Part shown: positions 33,949 through 42,677 of the stretch, in pieces
Layout of the letters: the number at the start of each line of letters is the position of its first letter
Position numbering within the stretch: the first letter of the stretch is position 1
NCBI GenBank assembly: GCA_024653355.1
Contig: JANLFQ010000002.1
Span: 1 to 64,000 of the forward strand
DNA from: a candidate division WOR-3 bacterium
GTDB taxonomy: Bacteria > Hydrothermota > Tepidihabitantia > Tepidihabitantales > Tepidihabitantaceae
Direction: 5' to 3'
DNA length: 64,000 nt
Program-made: the position numbers and the translations under genes
The notes under the pieces: model-generated
Seen by the model: only the letters and a program-made list of their open reading frames with translations
What the model was told of the DNA's origin: nothing
Databases searched by the model: none

Positions 33949-35097
33949 ATGGAAGTACCAATCCTTGACCTGAAACGTCAGTACCGTTACCTCAAATCCC
34001 AAATCGACCACCGACTGCAACAGGCGCTTGACCATCAGAGGTGGATTATGGGTCCGGAGGTTCAGGAACTGGAACAAACCGTTGCCCGCTACATCGGCAC
34101 TCAATTTGCCGTCGGTGTCGCCTCAGGAACCGACGCCCTCGTTCTCGCACTCCGCGCCCTCGCTTACAAGCGCACCGGCAGCGACTTCTGGAAGCCAGCC
34201 GCCGAAATAATCACCACCCCCTTCACCTTCGCCGCCACCGCTGACGCCATCCTTCGTGCCGGCGCGACGCCCGTCTTCGTCGACATCGACCCCGAAACCT
34301 TTAACATCAACCCCGAGCGAATTGAAAATGCGTTGACCAAAAACACTGTCGGCATCATTCCGGTTCACCTTTATGGTCGGGCTTGCCCGATGGCGCAACT
34401 TAAGGAAATCGCCCAAAAGCACAACCTTTTTATCCTTGAAGATGTTGCCCAGGCGTTTGGTGCCTCTTATCAGGGTAAAAAGTGTGGCGCCTGGGGCGAT
34501 GCTGCCGCCTTCAGTTTCTTTCCGAGCAAAAATCTTGGTGGATTCGGTGACGGGGGTATCGTTACCACCGATGACCAATCCATTGCTGAGTTCGTTGACA
34601 TCCTACGTCGCCACGGTGGCAAAGACAAGTACAATGTTGATTACCTCGGCTACAACAGTCGGCTTGACACCCTGCAGGCGGCAATCCTTCTCGCCCGCTT
34701 TTCGGTTCTCGAGGAGTTCAATGCGCGCCGGCTCAAAGTTGCTGCTAATTACAACCGGGCATTCAGTTCGATTCCCCATTTAACCGTTCCCCGACTGCCG
34801 GCAAATGGAGAACATGTCTTCCATCAATACACCATTCGCCACCCGGAACGTGACCTCCTGAAACAGCACCTCGACCGGGCAAAGGTTGCGACGATGGTCT
34901 ATTACCCCATTCCCCTGCACAAGATGAAACTGTTTGCCACGCGCTGCCGCATCGGCGGGGAACTCAAAGAAGCGGAGAGAGCAGCACGCGAAGTCCTTTC
35001 ACTACCGATTGAACCGCTCCTTGAACCCGAAGAAGTTGATTTTGTAATCAAGCGCATTGAAGAGTACAGCTATCAACGACAAACGGTTTCGGTCTAA
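33949..35097 (+). CDS. UDP-3-keto sugar aminotransferase, DegT/DnrJ/EryC1 family (WbpE/WlbC-type)
   Basis: 382 aa. PLP enzyme of fold type I. The PLP lysine lies in FFPSKNLGGFGDGG, the aspartate in LFILEDVAQAFGASY, and the N-terminal GTDALVLALRAL is the phosphate-binding part. It is closest in pattern to WbpE/WlbC, which aminates the 3-keto product of the dehydrogenase using glutamate. Immediately follows the fused dehydrogenase-acetyltransferase with no gap, so all three catalytic steps to UDP-GlcNAc3NAcA are adjacent. Confidence 0.92.
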   Translation: MEVPILDLKRQYRYLKSQIDHRLQQALDHQRWIMGPEVQELEQTVARYIGTQFAVGVASGTDALVLALRALAYKRTGSDFWKPAAEIITTPFTFAATADAILRAGATPVFVDIDPETFNINPERIENALTKNTVGIIPVHLYGRACPMAQLKEIAQKHNLFILEDVAQAFGASYQGKKCGAWGDAAAFSFFPSKNLGGFGDGGIVTTDDQSIAEFVDILRRHGGKDKYNVDYLGYNSRLDTLQAAILLARFSVLEEFNARRLKVAANYNRAFSSIPHLTVPRLPANGEHVFHQYTIRHPERDLLKQHLDRAKVATMVYYPIPLHKMKLFATRCRIGGELKEAERAAREVLSLPIEPLLEPEEVDFVIKRIEEYSYQRQTVSV

Positions 35098-35100
35098 CTA

Positions 35101-36492
35101 ATGGCATTTACCCGCTCCTCACCCGCGGAAAACCCCTTGCCCCGCTTCGCAGTTCGTACCCTCCATATGCCGTTTGGTGTTTCGCACCTTACCCTGACTC
35201 GTGCCTTAACCGTAACCCTGCTTACCACCCTATCGAAAATCCTGGGATTTGTCCGGGAAATGCTCCTTGCCCACATCTTCGGCACCGCCCCAATTGTTGA
35301 CGCCTACCGTGTCGGCGAAACAATCACCACCGTTGGTGGTGGTTTCATCTCCAACACCTTTGATGTTTCCGCCCTGCCTCTGCTGGTGGAACGCAAACTG
35401 TGTAAAGACGAAGTCAGTTCCCGTAACCTCTTTGCCTCGCTTTGGACCATCGGTTTACTTTTTGCTCTTGCCATCGCCCTTATCACCTTTATTGCCGCAC
35501 CCTTTTTGGTATCCATCTTCGCCCCGAAAATCGGCCCACAAACCCGCACCCTTGCACTCACCGTCACCCGTCTTATGGCAATTGTCCCGGCGGCGTTAAT
35601 CCTTATCTCTGCTACTGCCGCCTATCACAACTCCCGGCGCAAATTTGCCATTCCGCGTCTCATCGACCCGGTTATCAATTTAGTTGCCATCCTGTTTATC
35701 GTAATCTGGGCAAAAAAAAGCGGCACATTTGCCCTCGCTGCCGGCTGGAGCAGTGGCCATCTCATTGGCTTGGTGGTAACAGTGGCACCTCTCATCTTTA
35801 CCGGTCATCGACTTCTTCGTTCCGTGCGCGACCCCGGAGTTCGGGAGTTTTTTCTCCTCTCTTTGCCCCTCCTTGCCTTCCTTTTCATCCGACCGGTCAA
35901 TCTCGCCCTGGGCCGGCTCTTCTCCTCTTTTCTCCCTTCGGGCAGTATCGCCATCCTTGGCTATGCCGACCGGCTCTTTGCTTTCCCCTGCAACCTCATC
36001 GCCGCCTCAATTGGAACAATATTTTTTACGCGGGCGAGTGAACTTGCCGCAACCGGCAAATCCCTTCATCTCCGCCGGCAAACCGGACAGCTTCTTAAAA
36101 TCTCAACTCTCATCCTCATCCCGGCAACCGTTCTCCTTCTATTTATCGCCCGTCCGCTGGTCCGGTTGCTTTACGAGCACGGTGCCTTTACCCCGGAAGC
36201 GGGCGCAAAAACTGCGCTCGCCCTCGCCATTCTCGGGTTGGGTCTGATGCCATTCACCGCCGCCGCTATCCTCACCGCTTACTTTCGCGGTCAAAAAAAC
36301 ACCCGGACACCGGTCATCGCTGCCCTGCTGGGCGCGGGCACCACCGCCTTGATTGATTTCGTTCTTGTCCATCCTCTTGGCATCCCGGGATTGGCACTGG
36401 GCTCAACCGCTGGCTTGACAACCAATATGGGTTACCTTTTGTGTGCTTTTCAGCGCGACAAAGCGTCCGCGCCCAGAACGGATTTGCGATGA
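35101..36492 (+). CDS. MurJ/MviN-family flippase of the polysaccharide operon
   Basis: 463 aa with about 12-14 membrane helices. The N-terminal signature TLLTTLSKILGFVREMLLAHIFGTAPIVDAYRV is MurJ-like, and 'FFLLSLPLLAFLFIRPVNLALGRLFSSFLPSGSIAILGYADRL' matches helices 7-8 of the family. The real MurJ is encoded at 20550, so this copy probably flips the lipid-linked polysaccharide repeat unit and takes the place of a Wzx protein. An internal ATG at residue 23 is an alternative start. Its stop overlaps the next start by 4 nt. Confidence 0.86.
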   Translation: MAFTRSSPAENPLPRFAVRTLHMPFGVSHLTLTRALTVTLLTTLSKILGFVREMLLAHIFGTAPIVDAYRVGETITTVGGGFISNTFDVSALPLLVERKLCKDEVSSRNLFASLWTIGLLFALAIALITFIAAPFLVSIFAPKIGPQTRTLALTVTRLMAIVPAALILISATAAYHNSRRKFAIPRLIDPVINLVAILFIVIWAKKSGTFALAAGWSSGHLIGLVVTVAPLIFTGHRLLRSVRDPGVREFFLLSLPLLAFLFIRPVNLALGRLFSSFLPSGSIAILGYADRLFAFPCNLIAASIGTIFFTRASELAATGKSLHLRRQTGQLLKISTLILIPATVLLLFIARPLVRLLYEHGAFTPEAGAKTALALAILGLGLMPFTAAAILTAYFRGQKNTRTPVIAALLGAGTTALIDFVLVHPLGIPGLALGSTAGLTTNMGYLLCAFQRDKASAPRTDLR

Positions 36493-37817
36493 ACATTATC
36501 ACCCTCCTTACCCTCGGTTTTTTCTGTCTCGCTTTACTCCTCCGTTATCCCGAAATCACCCTGATATTGTTTCTCTTCTCCGGCACCTTCAAATCGCAGT
36601 TCGCCGCGCTGTTCCCTCAGGCACCGGACATCACCGTTATTCTGGCGCTTATCCTCATCACCGGAACTGCCTTCTCCGTTCCCGCATTCCTGCGCACTGC
36701 CCGTGCCGCAAAAGCGTCAACCGCAACCTCGCTCAAATTCTCTTTCGACTCCTCCCAGATTTTCAACTTCCTGCTAACCTTCTTCAGCCTCGTCGTTGTA
36801 ATGACTCTATCCGCCTTTGCCGACCCCGACAACTCCTATGGTCTGGAAAAAACGGTTCGGTTCGCGACCCTGACCGGCCTTGCCTTATTTGCCCCGATAG
36901 TAACGGTCCATTCTGAGAAAAACCTCTTGCGCCTCCTCATTACCTTCATTATCGTCGCCCTCCTGATGGTTGCGCTCGGTCAAACCACGCCCGAGGGATT
37001 AACCGCGTTCGGTGCCAATCACATCGCCACCGGCAGAATCATCGGACTGGGTTTTCTCGGTGGCCTTTACTTTACCCTCCGTTCCCAGCCACGCACGCTG
37101 ACAACCGTTGTCGTCCGCGTTGTTATGCTTATTGTCAACATCGTCCTTGGTTACGGGGTCTTTTACTCGGGCTCGCGCGGGGTATTGGTCGCCTTACTTT
37201 GCGCCCTTGGTACCGCCGGTCTAATCGCTTTCTATTTTCGAAAGGGCAGAAACCTTATCCTCACCGGCGCCGCAACCGTTATCGCCATCATTGTTATCAC
37301 CTCCATCTTCGCCCCCGACGCCGCTTTGACGATGAACAAACGTATCCGCAACACCGTCTCCGGACCAATCGACCAGACCGCACACACCCGGGTCATTCGT
37401 GCCGAAGCGGCAATTGATATGTTTCGCAACCACCCTTTCACTGGCGTTGGCATCGGCGGCTTTGACCAGGAGTTCAACCCTTACCAAAGTGAACGGGGTG
37501 ACTATCCCCACAACCTCTTTTTAGAGGTAGCGGCTGAACTGGGCATCGTCGGCTTACTCCTCATCACTTTACTTCTATTTATCCCGCTGCGCGCCCTGTT
37601 CAGAGGTCTCGCTCACGGCAACCGACCGATAACGCTCTTGATTTTAACCATCACCGTTTACTTACTGGTCAATGCCCTGTTCTCGGGTGACCTCAATGAC
37701 AACCGTTTCCTATTCGCCGCTTTGGGTTTGTGCCTTGCCGCACCCAGGGCAGCAACCAAAGCCTCAGAAATTACCCGTGAAGGAGCAGCACAATGGCAAC
37801 CCGCATCTGCATCCTGA
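36489..37817 (+). CDS. O-antigen ligase / polymerase family protein (Wzy/WaaL-type)
   Basis: 442 aa. The ATG at 36489 overlaps the flippase stop (ATGA); an extension to 36441 is out of keeping with the membrane start. About 11-12 helices with a large periplasmic loop at residues about 290-350 containing the family motif 'HTRVIRAEAAIDMFRNHPFTGVGIGGFDQEF' and 'PHNLFLEVAAELGIVGLLL'. Such proteins polymerise lipid-linked repeat units or ligate them to an acceptor. Position in the operon favours a polymerase role. Confidence 0.87.
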   Translation: MNIITLLTLGFFCLALLLRYPEITLILFLFSGTFKSQFAALFPQAPDITVILALILITGTAFSVPAFLRTARAAKASTATSLKFSFDSSQIFNFLLTFFSLVVVMTLSAFADPDNSYGLEKTVRFATLTGLALFAPIVTVHSEKNLLRLLITFIIVALLMVALGQTTPEGLTAFGANHIATGRIIGLGFLGGLYFTLRSQPRTLTTVVVRVVMLIVNIVLGYGVFYSGSRGVLVALLCALGTAGLIAFYFRKGRNLILTGAATVIAIIVITSIFAPDAALTMNKRIRNTVSGPIDQTAHTRVIRAEAAIDMFRNHPFTGVGIGGFDQEFNPYQSERGDYPHNLFLEVAAELGIVGLLLITLLLFIPLRALFRGLAHGNRPITLLILTITVYLLVNALFSGDLNDNRFLFAALGLCLAAPRAATKASEITREGAAQWQPASAS

Positions 37818-38938
37818 CTTCCTCCCATACCGTGCACGATACCAGGATATTCCATCGGGAAGCTAAAACCCTTGCCCGGGCAGGCTATCAAACTGTCCTC
37901 GCCGGCATCGGCACGAATCACATCAAGTCCGCCCCACATCTCGCCGCCGTTAAAAACCCTGTTGTCATTTACCAATTCCCTGCGCCCGGCTCGCGAATTA
38001 GCCGGTTTATCTTCTCCTTACCGCGCTATCTGCGCTTTGCTCTGCGAATGCGCGCCGATATCTACCACCTTCACGACCCGGAACTACTTCCCCTCGCCCT
38101 CATCCTAAAAACCCTCAACCGCCGAGTCGTGTGTGACATCCATGAAGACTACTACCGTCAGATACCGGATAAACGCTATATCCCGCGACCTTTCCGGACC
38201 CTTCTTGCCTCCCTGTACAACAACTGGGAAAAGTTCGTTGCCCGGCACATCGATGGTGTTGTCACCGCCACGGACACAATTGCTCAGCGCCTCTCTTCAT
38301 CCGCGCGCCATTTGGTAACGGTGAAAAACTATCCCGAGCCGTTTCCTTCTCATCAACCGGCACCTTCTCATTCTGCACAATCAGCGCCCAACGGACAATT
38401 TCGTATCGTCCACCTTGCCCGCATCCTCACACCGGAACGGGGTATCACCCTGCTTCTTGACGCCCTTGCCCAACTGCCCGATTGTGAACTGCTCCTCGCC
38501 GGCAAATTCAGTCCATCGTCTTACGAGAACGAAATCAAAAATCACCCCGCATATCCCCGCGTACGCCATCTTGGTGTCATACCCCATCTCGATTGCTTCC
38601 GATGGTACGCAACAAGCAATGTCGGTGTTGTCCCTTCATTGCCGGTTCTCGGCTACGAATTCGCTCTGCCGGTAAAGATGTTTGAGTTTATGAGCGCGGG
38701 CCTGCCCGTAATTGTACCCGACTTTCCGCCCCTGCGCGCCATCATCAAGGAGTGCGCCTGCGGCTTGACTTTCTCACCGGGCGATGCAACCTCGTTAGCC
38801 GATGCGCTCCGGACAATAAAATTCCATCCGGAACAAGCCCGCGAGATGGGAAAAAACGGCCAGGATGCCGTGAATAAAATCTACAACTGGTCAAATGAAG
38901 AAAAAAAACTTTTGAAGTTTTATGAACGGATTATTTAA
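37793..38938 (+). CDS. Glycosyltransferase family 4
   Basis: 381 aa. GT-B fold. The N-terminal half binds the acceptor (ICILTSSHTVHDTRIFHREAKTLARAGY), and the C-terminal half carries the donor-binding region with 'LARILTPERGITLLLDALAQLP' and the E-x7-E-like 'GYEFALPVKMFEFMSAGLPVI'. It would add one sugar to the lipid-linked repeat unit in the cytoplasm. Its start lies 25 nt inside the polymerase gene behind GAAGGAG. Confidence 0.9.
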   Translation: MATRICILTSSHTVHDTRIFHREAKTLARAGYQTVLAGIGTNHIKSAPHLAAVKNPVVIYQFPAPGSRISRFIFSLPRYLRFALRMRADIYHLHDPELLPLALILKTLNRRVVCDIHEDYYRQIPDKRYIPRPFRTLLASLYNNWEKFVARHIDGVVTATDTIAQRLSSSARHLVTVKNYPEPFPSHQPAPSHSAQSAPNGQFRIVHLARILTPERGITLLLDALAQLPDCELLLAGKFSPSSYENEIKNHPAYPRVRHLGVIPHLDCFRWYATSNVGVVPSLPVLGYEFALPVKMFEFMSAGLPVIVPDFPPLRAIIKECACGLTFSPGDATSLADALRTIKFHPEQAREMGKNGQDAVNKIYNWSNEEKKLLKFYERII

Positions 38939-39557
38939 CCGAGTATTGTTTTTAGGCGCCCACACCGACGATGAGTTCGGTTGTTCGGGCACAATTGCCC
39001 GCCTGATTGAGGAGAAAAAAGAGGTTTTCTATATGGCATTTTCTACCTGCGAAGAATCGGTACCAAAAGGGTTCCCGCCTGACATTTTGAAAAAGGAGTG
39101 CTTTACCGCGGTGACAAAACTCGGTGTTAAACCGGAAAACTGGCAGCTCTTTGACTTTCGGGTTCGCCGCTTCCCTGAATTTCGCCAAGAAATCCTTGAA
39201 GAACTTGTCCGCTGCCGGCAACAGCTCAACCCCGACCTCGTATTTCTGCCGGCATCATCGGACATCCATCAGGACCACCGGGTGATTTTTGAAGAAGGTT
39301 TACGGGCATTCAAACACACCTCAATCCTCGGTTACGAACTTCCGATGAACACCCTTACCTTCCGTCATGTTTGCTTTGTCCCGCTCGAAGAACATCACAT
39401 TCAGCGCAAAATCGAAAGCCTTGCCGCCTATCAATCGCAACGGTTCCGTTCCTACACCGGCGAAGATTTTATCCGTAGTCTTGCCCGGGTCCGGGGCGTT
39501 CAAGCCGGGGTCCAGTTTGCTGAAGCGTTTGAGGTGGTAAGATGGATATGGAAGTAA
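38922..39557 (+). CDS. PIG-L family deacetylase
   Basis: 211 aa. LmbE/PIG-L zinc-dependent N-deacetylase. The N-terminal GAHTDDE motif (metal and catalytic Asp) and HQDH at about residue 115 are intact. Substrates in the family include GlcNAc-containing lipids and sugars. In this operon it may remove an acetyl group from a lipid- or nucleotide-linked amino sugar, which the adjacent hexapeptide acyltransferase could re-acylate (inference). It overlaps the GT4 gene by 17 nt and the acyltransferase gene by 16 nt. Confidence 0.9.
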   Translation: MNGLFNRVLFLGAHTDDEFGCSGTIARLIEEKKEVFYMAFSTCEESVPKGFPPDILKKECFTAVTKLGVKPENWQLFDFRVRRFPEFRQEILEELVRCRQQLNPDLVFLPASSDIHQDHRVIFEEGLRAFKHTSILGYELPMNTLTFRHVCFVPLEEHHIQRKIESLAAYQSQRFRSYTGEDFIRSLARVRGVQAGVQFAEAFEVVRWIWK

Positions 39558-40600
39558 AAATCGGCTCTGAAGTCAAAATCGACTGCCCGGAACTAATCCT
39601 CGGCGCTAACTGCTCAATTGGTATCCCGGAAGAAGAAAATCTTTCCCCCGCCCCAAAAGTCTTAATCCGCTGCTCCCGACTGGAACTTGGCACGGGCTGT
39701 GTAATCGCACCCGGGGTTGTCATAACCGGTGGCTCAATCAAACTGGACGCCGGTTGCCGCATCTCTTCAGGCGTAACCATCCGGGTTCAAGAATCACTCG
39801 AACTCGGTAAAAACAGCGTCATCGGTCCCAACTCCCTTATTGAAGGCATAAAGATAAAAATCGGCCGGGAACTCTGGTGCGGACCATATGTGCGCATCGG
39901 CGGTGGTTCCTGCTTTGAACCGCAATCCCTCCTGACCGCGGGCTACTGGTTGCACCTTGGCATGCGGGCATTTATCAACACCGCCCGTCCGGTAACAATC
40001 GGCAACGAAGTTGGCATCGGTACCAACAGCGCCATCTACACCCACGGCGCTTATCAGTCCATCCTGATGGGATTCCCGGTTGCCTTTGCCCCGGTGACGA
40101 TTGGCGATAACTGCTGGCTACCTGGAGCAACCGTCAACCCCGGTGTAACAATCGGCGCCAACACCGTCATCGGTGTTGGCTCGGTCGTAACAAAAAGCAT
40201 TCCGGCGGGCGCTCTTGCCGCTGGTGTTCCCTGCCGTGTGCTTAAAGAAAATGTCTTCCCCCGGCCACTTTCTGAGCAGGAACGCCGGGCATTTTTCCTT
40301 GACTTTCTGCCCATTGCCGGGGAAATCCTTGCCCATCAGACCAAACAAAATTTCCAGTTCCTTCCCCAAACCCTCACCCTCATAATCGATACCCCAACTC
40401 CAACCACCATCGCCTATCAGGACAACACCATAAATGTGGTCTCCGGGGAAACACCTGCCACCATCTTTCACTTAGGCGAACGCGCGATAACCGGCACCGT
40501 GACGCCCATCACCGAAAAACTCCGTGATCTGCTCCGTCGTTACGGCATCCGATTTAAAAGTGAACCGGTCGATGGAAACTACCAACCCTGGGTCGAATGA
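39542..40600 (+). CDS. Hexapeptide-repeat acyltransferase
   Basis: 352 aa. Residues about 5-240 are a left-handed beta-helix of hexapeptide repeats (IGSEVKIDCPELILGANCSI, then VTIGDNCWLPGATVNPGVTIGANTVIGVGSVV). The typical 'IPAGALAAGVPCRVL' closes the helix. Residues 250-352 are an extra domain with no match that I recognise, unlike short acetyltransferases of about 200 aa. Probably O- or N-acetylates a sugar of the polysaccharide. Two ATGs (39542, 39548) follow GAGGTGG. Confidence 0.85.
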   Translation: MDMEVKIGSEVKIDCPELILGANCSIGIPEEENLSPAPKVLIRCSRLELGTGCVIAPGVVITGGSIKLDAGCRISSGVTIRVQESLELGKNSVIGPNSLIEGIKIKIGRELWCGPYVRIGGGSCFEPQSLLTAGYWLHLGMRAFINTARPVTIGNEVGIGTNSAIYTHGAYQSILMGFPVAFAPVTIGDNCWLPGATVNPGVTIGANTVIGVGSVVTKSIPAGALAAGVPCRVLKENVFPRPLSEQERRAFFLDFLPIAGEILAHQTKQNFQFLPQTLTLIIDTPTPTTIAYQDNTINVVSGETPATIFHLGERAITGTVTPITEKLRDLLRRYGIRFKSEPVDGNYQPWVE

Positions 40601-40601
40601 A

Positions 40602-41690
40602 ATGAACGCCTCCCTACCGCTGATCACCATCATCATTCCCTGTCGTAACGAAGAGAACTCCATCATCAGAGCACTTCAATCAATAATCGACCAGGACTAC
40701 CCATCGCATCTCATCGAAATCATCGTCGTCGATGGTAATTCTGAAGACAACACCCTCACCCGGCTCCAGCAGTTTGCCCGCGCCCATTCCGACCGCAACA
40801 TTTGTATCCTTTCCAACCCACATCGTACCACCCCTTATGCGTTAAACATTGGCATCGCCCACGCCCGCGGTGAAATCATATTTACCTTTGGCGCCCACAA
40901 CCGTTACTCACCAAATTACATCTCGGAAGCGGTCCGTATTCTCAACAACACCGGTGCCGCAGCGGTAGGGTCTGTTGCTGCCACCCTTCCATCCAGCCGC
41001 ACGCCGGTTGCTCGCGCCATCGCTCGTGTCCTCGCTTCGCCGTTTGGCGTCGGTAATTCACTGATGCGTATCGCTCGCAACTATCACAACATCCGCGCTG
41101 CCGACACCGCCTCCTGCCCTGGTTACCGGCGCGAGGTGTTCACATCTTTGGGCACCTTCAACACCGGACTTGTCCGCAACCACGACATCGAATTCAATCT
41201 CCGACTGCGTCGTACCGGCAGGCAAATCCTCCTCGCACCATCGATAAAAACCTACTACTATGCCCGCTCCCGTCTCAGCGACCTCTTCACCAACGCTTTT
41301 GCCAACGGTTACTGGGTCATTCGTGGCACCCGATTTGCGACCGCCCCGTTTACCTTTCGTCACCTCGTTCCAGCCCTGTTTCTAATAACCCTTCTCATAT
41401 CCGGTGCTGCTGTTTTTCCCCTTGCCCATTACCTGACAAGACTCAACATAAGCCCCGCTTTTGTTCTTGCTTCAACACCGCTCCTTTTGACCGCCGGCAG
41501 TTACCTACTCCTTCTTATTATATTCTCTACGCTCACCACCCCTCGCCTGCATCACCTTCCATACTACCTCATCACCTTCCCTATCCTTCATATTGGCTAC
41601 GGACTTGGTTCTCTCTGGGCGCTCCTGACACACTGGCGTCACCCGCCTTCAGTAAAAGCAGCGCTTTCCTTAAAACAGCAAAGGAGTTAA
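40602..41690 (+). CDS. Glycosyltransferase family 2 with C-terminal membrane helices
   Basis: 362 aa from ATG 40602, one nt after the preceding stop. Upstream in-frame starts at 40572 and 40524 would overlap the acyltransferase gene. Residues 5-230 are a GT-A domain: LITIIIPCRNEENSI, IIVVDGNSEDNTL and RNHDIEFNLRLRRTG (the D-x-E/ED catalytic region). Three hydrophobic helices follow, as in ExoA/EpsM-type enzymes that extend lipid-linked chains at the inner membrane. Confidence 0.88.
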   Translation: MNASLPLITIIIPCRNEENSIIRALQSIIDQDYPSHLIEIIVVDGNSEDNTLTRLQQFARAHSDRNICILSNPHRTTPYALNIGIAHARGEIIFTFGAHNRYSPNYISEAVRILNNTGAAAVGSVAATLPSSRTPVARAIARVLASPFGVGNSLMRIARNYHNIRAADTASCPGYRREVFTSLGTFNTGLVRNHDIEFNLRLRRTGRQILLAPSIKTYYYARSRLSDLFTNAFANGYWVIRGTRFATAPFTFRHLVPALFLITLLISGAAVFPLAHYLTRLNISPAFVLASTPLLLTAGSYLLLLIIFSTLTTPRLHHLPYYLITFPILHIGYGLGSLWALLTHWRHPPSVKAALSLKQQRS

Positions 41691-41696
41691 TTAATA

Positions 41697-42677
41697 ATGA
41701 CACCAGTTTTATTCATCATCTTCACCATCTCGGCATCTCTTCTCCTCAACACCATCCTTGCCCGCCTTGCGCTCCAGTACAACTGGTGCGACCACCCGGG
41801 AAAAGCCAAAATCCACCCCAAGCCTGTTCCATTTACCGGCGGTATCGGCATCCTTTTGACCTGGAGTTGCACCCTTCTTATTCTTACGACCTTCCAGCCC
41901 AAAATCCCGATTTTGCGACTTATCATCCCGGCTGCCGCCGCTTTGCTCATCGGTACCTTTGACGACTTTTACTGGAAACAACGCACCGTTCCCGGACTCA
42001 AACTCCTTCTTCAAATTGCCCTTGCCCTGAGCATCTCCCTTCTGCTCAACACTGCCTGGCAGCCATCTCCTTCCCATTCGCTGGGTATTACTACCTTCTC
42101 CCTCGCCTACATCCTGTTGGCAATCAATGCCTTTAACCTTGCTGATGGCCTTGACGGTCTTGCCGGGGGACAGGCACTCATCTCCTTCCTCGGTTTGTCA
42201 ACGGTTTATGCCCTACTGAACAAAAACGAATTCCTCCTGCCGCTTCTCCTCCTCGTGGCAACAATTACCGGATTCCTCATACTGAACCTCCAGCACCCGT
42301 CACGCCTTTTCCTCGGAGATGGTGGTAGCCATCTTCTTGGGGCGACCTTTGCAACCTTCACCCTGAACCTTATGTCATTGCGCGTTAGCGAAAAAGAAAT
42401 CTCGTCCCCTGCTCCTCTGCCGCATTGGTGCGCTATCGACATCTGGACCGCAATTGCCCTGCTCCTCTTTATCGGCGCACCGCTCGTTGACCTGATTTGG
42501 GTCACAATCCGCCGTATCTATCTCCATAAACCCCTCTTTTCCTCAGACCGCAATCACCTCTACGACATCCTCGCAACTACCGGGCTCGGTCCCCGTTGTA
42601 CCGTGTTCATCTTCTGGTTCGGACACGCCCTCCTTGTCCTCACCGGTGTCACCATGCTCCTTTTGGAGGTCGGATGA
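41697..42677 (+). CDS. Polyprenyl-phosphate sugar-1-phosphate transferase (WecA/MraY family)
   Basis: 326 aa, about 10-11 membrane helices. Signature motifs are complete: KIHPKPVPFTGGIGI, IGTFDDFYWKQ, NLADGLDGLAGG, FLGDGGSHLLG and DRNHLYDIL. The enzyme starts repeat-unit assembly by moving an N-acetylhexosamine-1-phosphate from UDP to undecaprenyl phosphate. It is WecA-like rather than MraY because it lies in a polysaccharide operon away from mur genes. Good AAAGGAG site. The stop overlaps the next start by 4 nt. Confidence 0.92.
   Translation: MTPVLFIIFTISASLLLNTILARLALQYNWCDHPGKAKIHPKPVPFTGGIGILLTWSCTLLILTTFQPKIPILRLIIPAAAALLIGTFDDFYWKQRTVPGLKLLLQIALALSISLLLNTAWQPSPSHSLGITTFSLAYILLAINAFNLADGLDGLAGGQALISFLGLSTVYALLNKNEFLLPLLLLVATITGFLILNLQHPSRLFLGDGGSHLLGATFATFTLNLMSLRVSEKEISSPAPLPHWCAIDIWTAIALLLFIGAPLVDLIWVTIRRIYLHKPLFSSDRNHLYDILATTGLGPRCTVFIFWFGHALLVLTGVTMLLLEVG

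Noticed and set aside
36441-36488. 16-residue upstream extension of the polymerase gene
   Set aside because: The ATG at 36489 overlaps the preceding stop in the ATGA manner used elsewhere in the operon and gives a normal membrane N-terminus.
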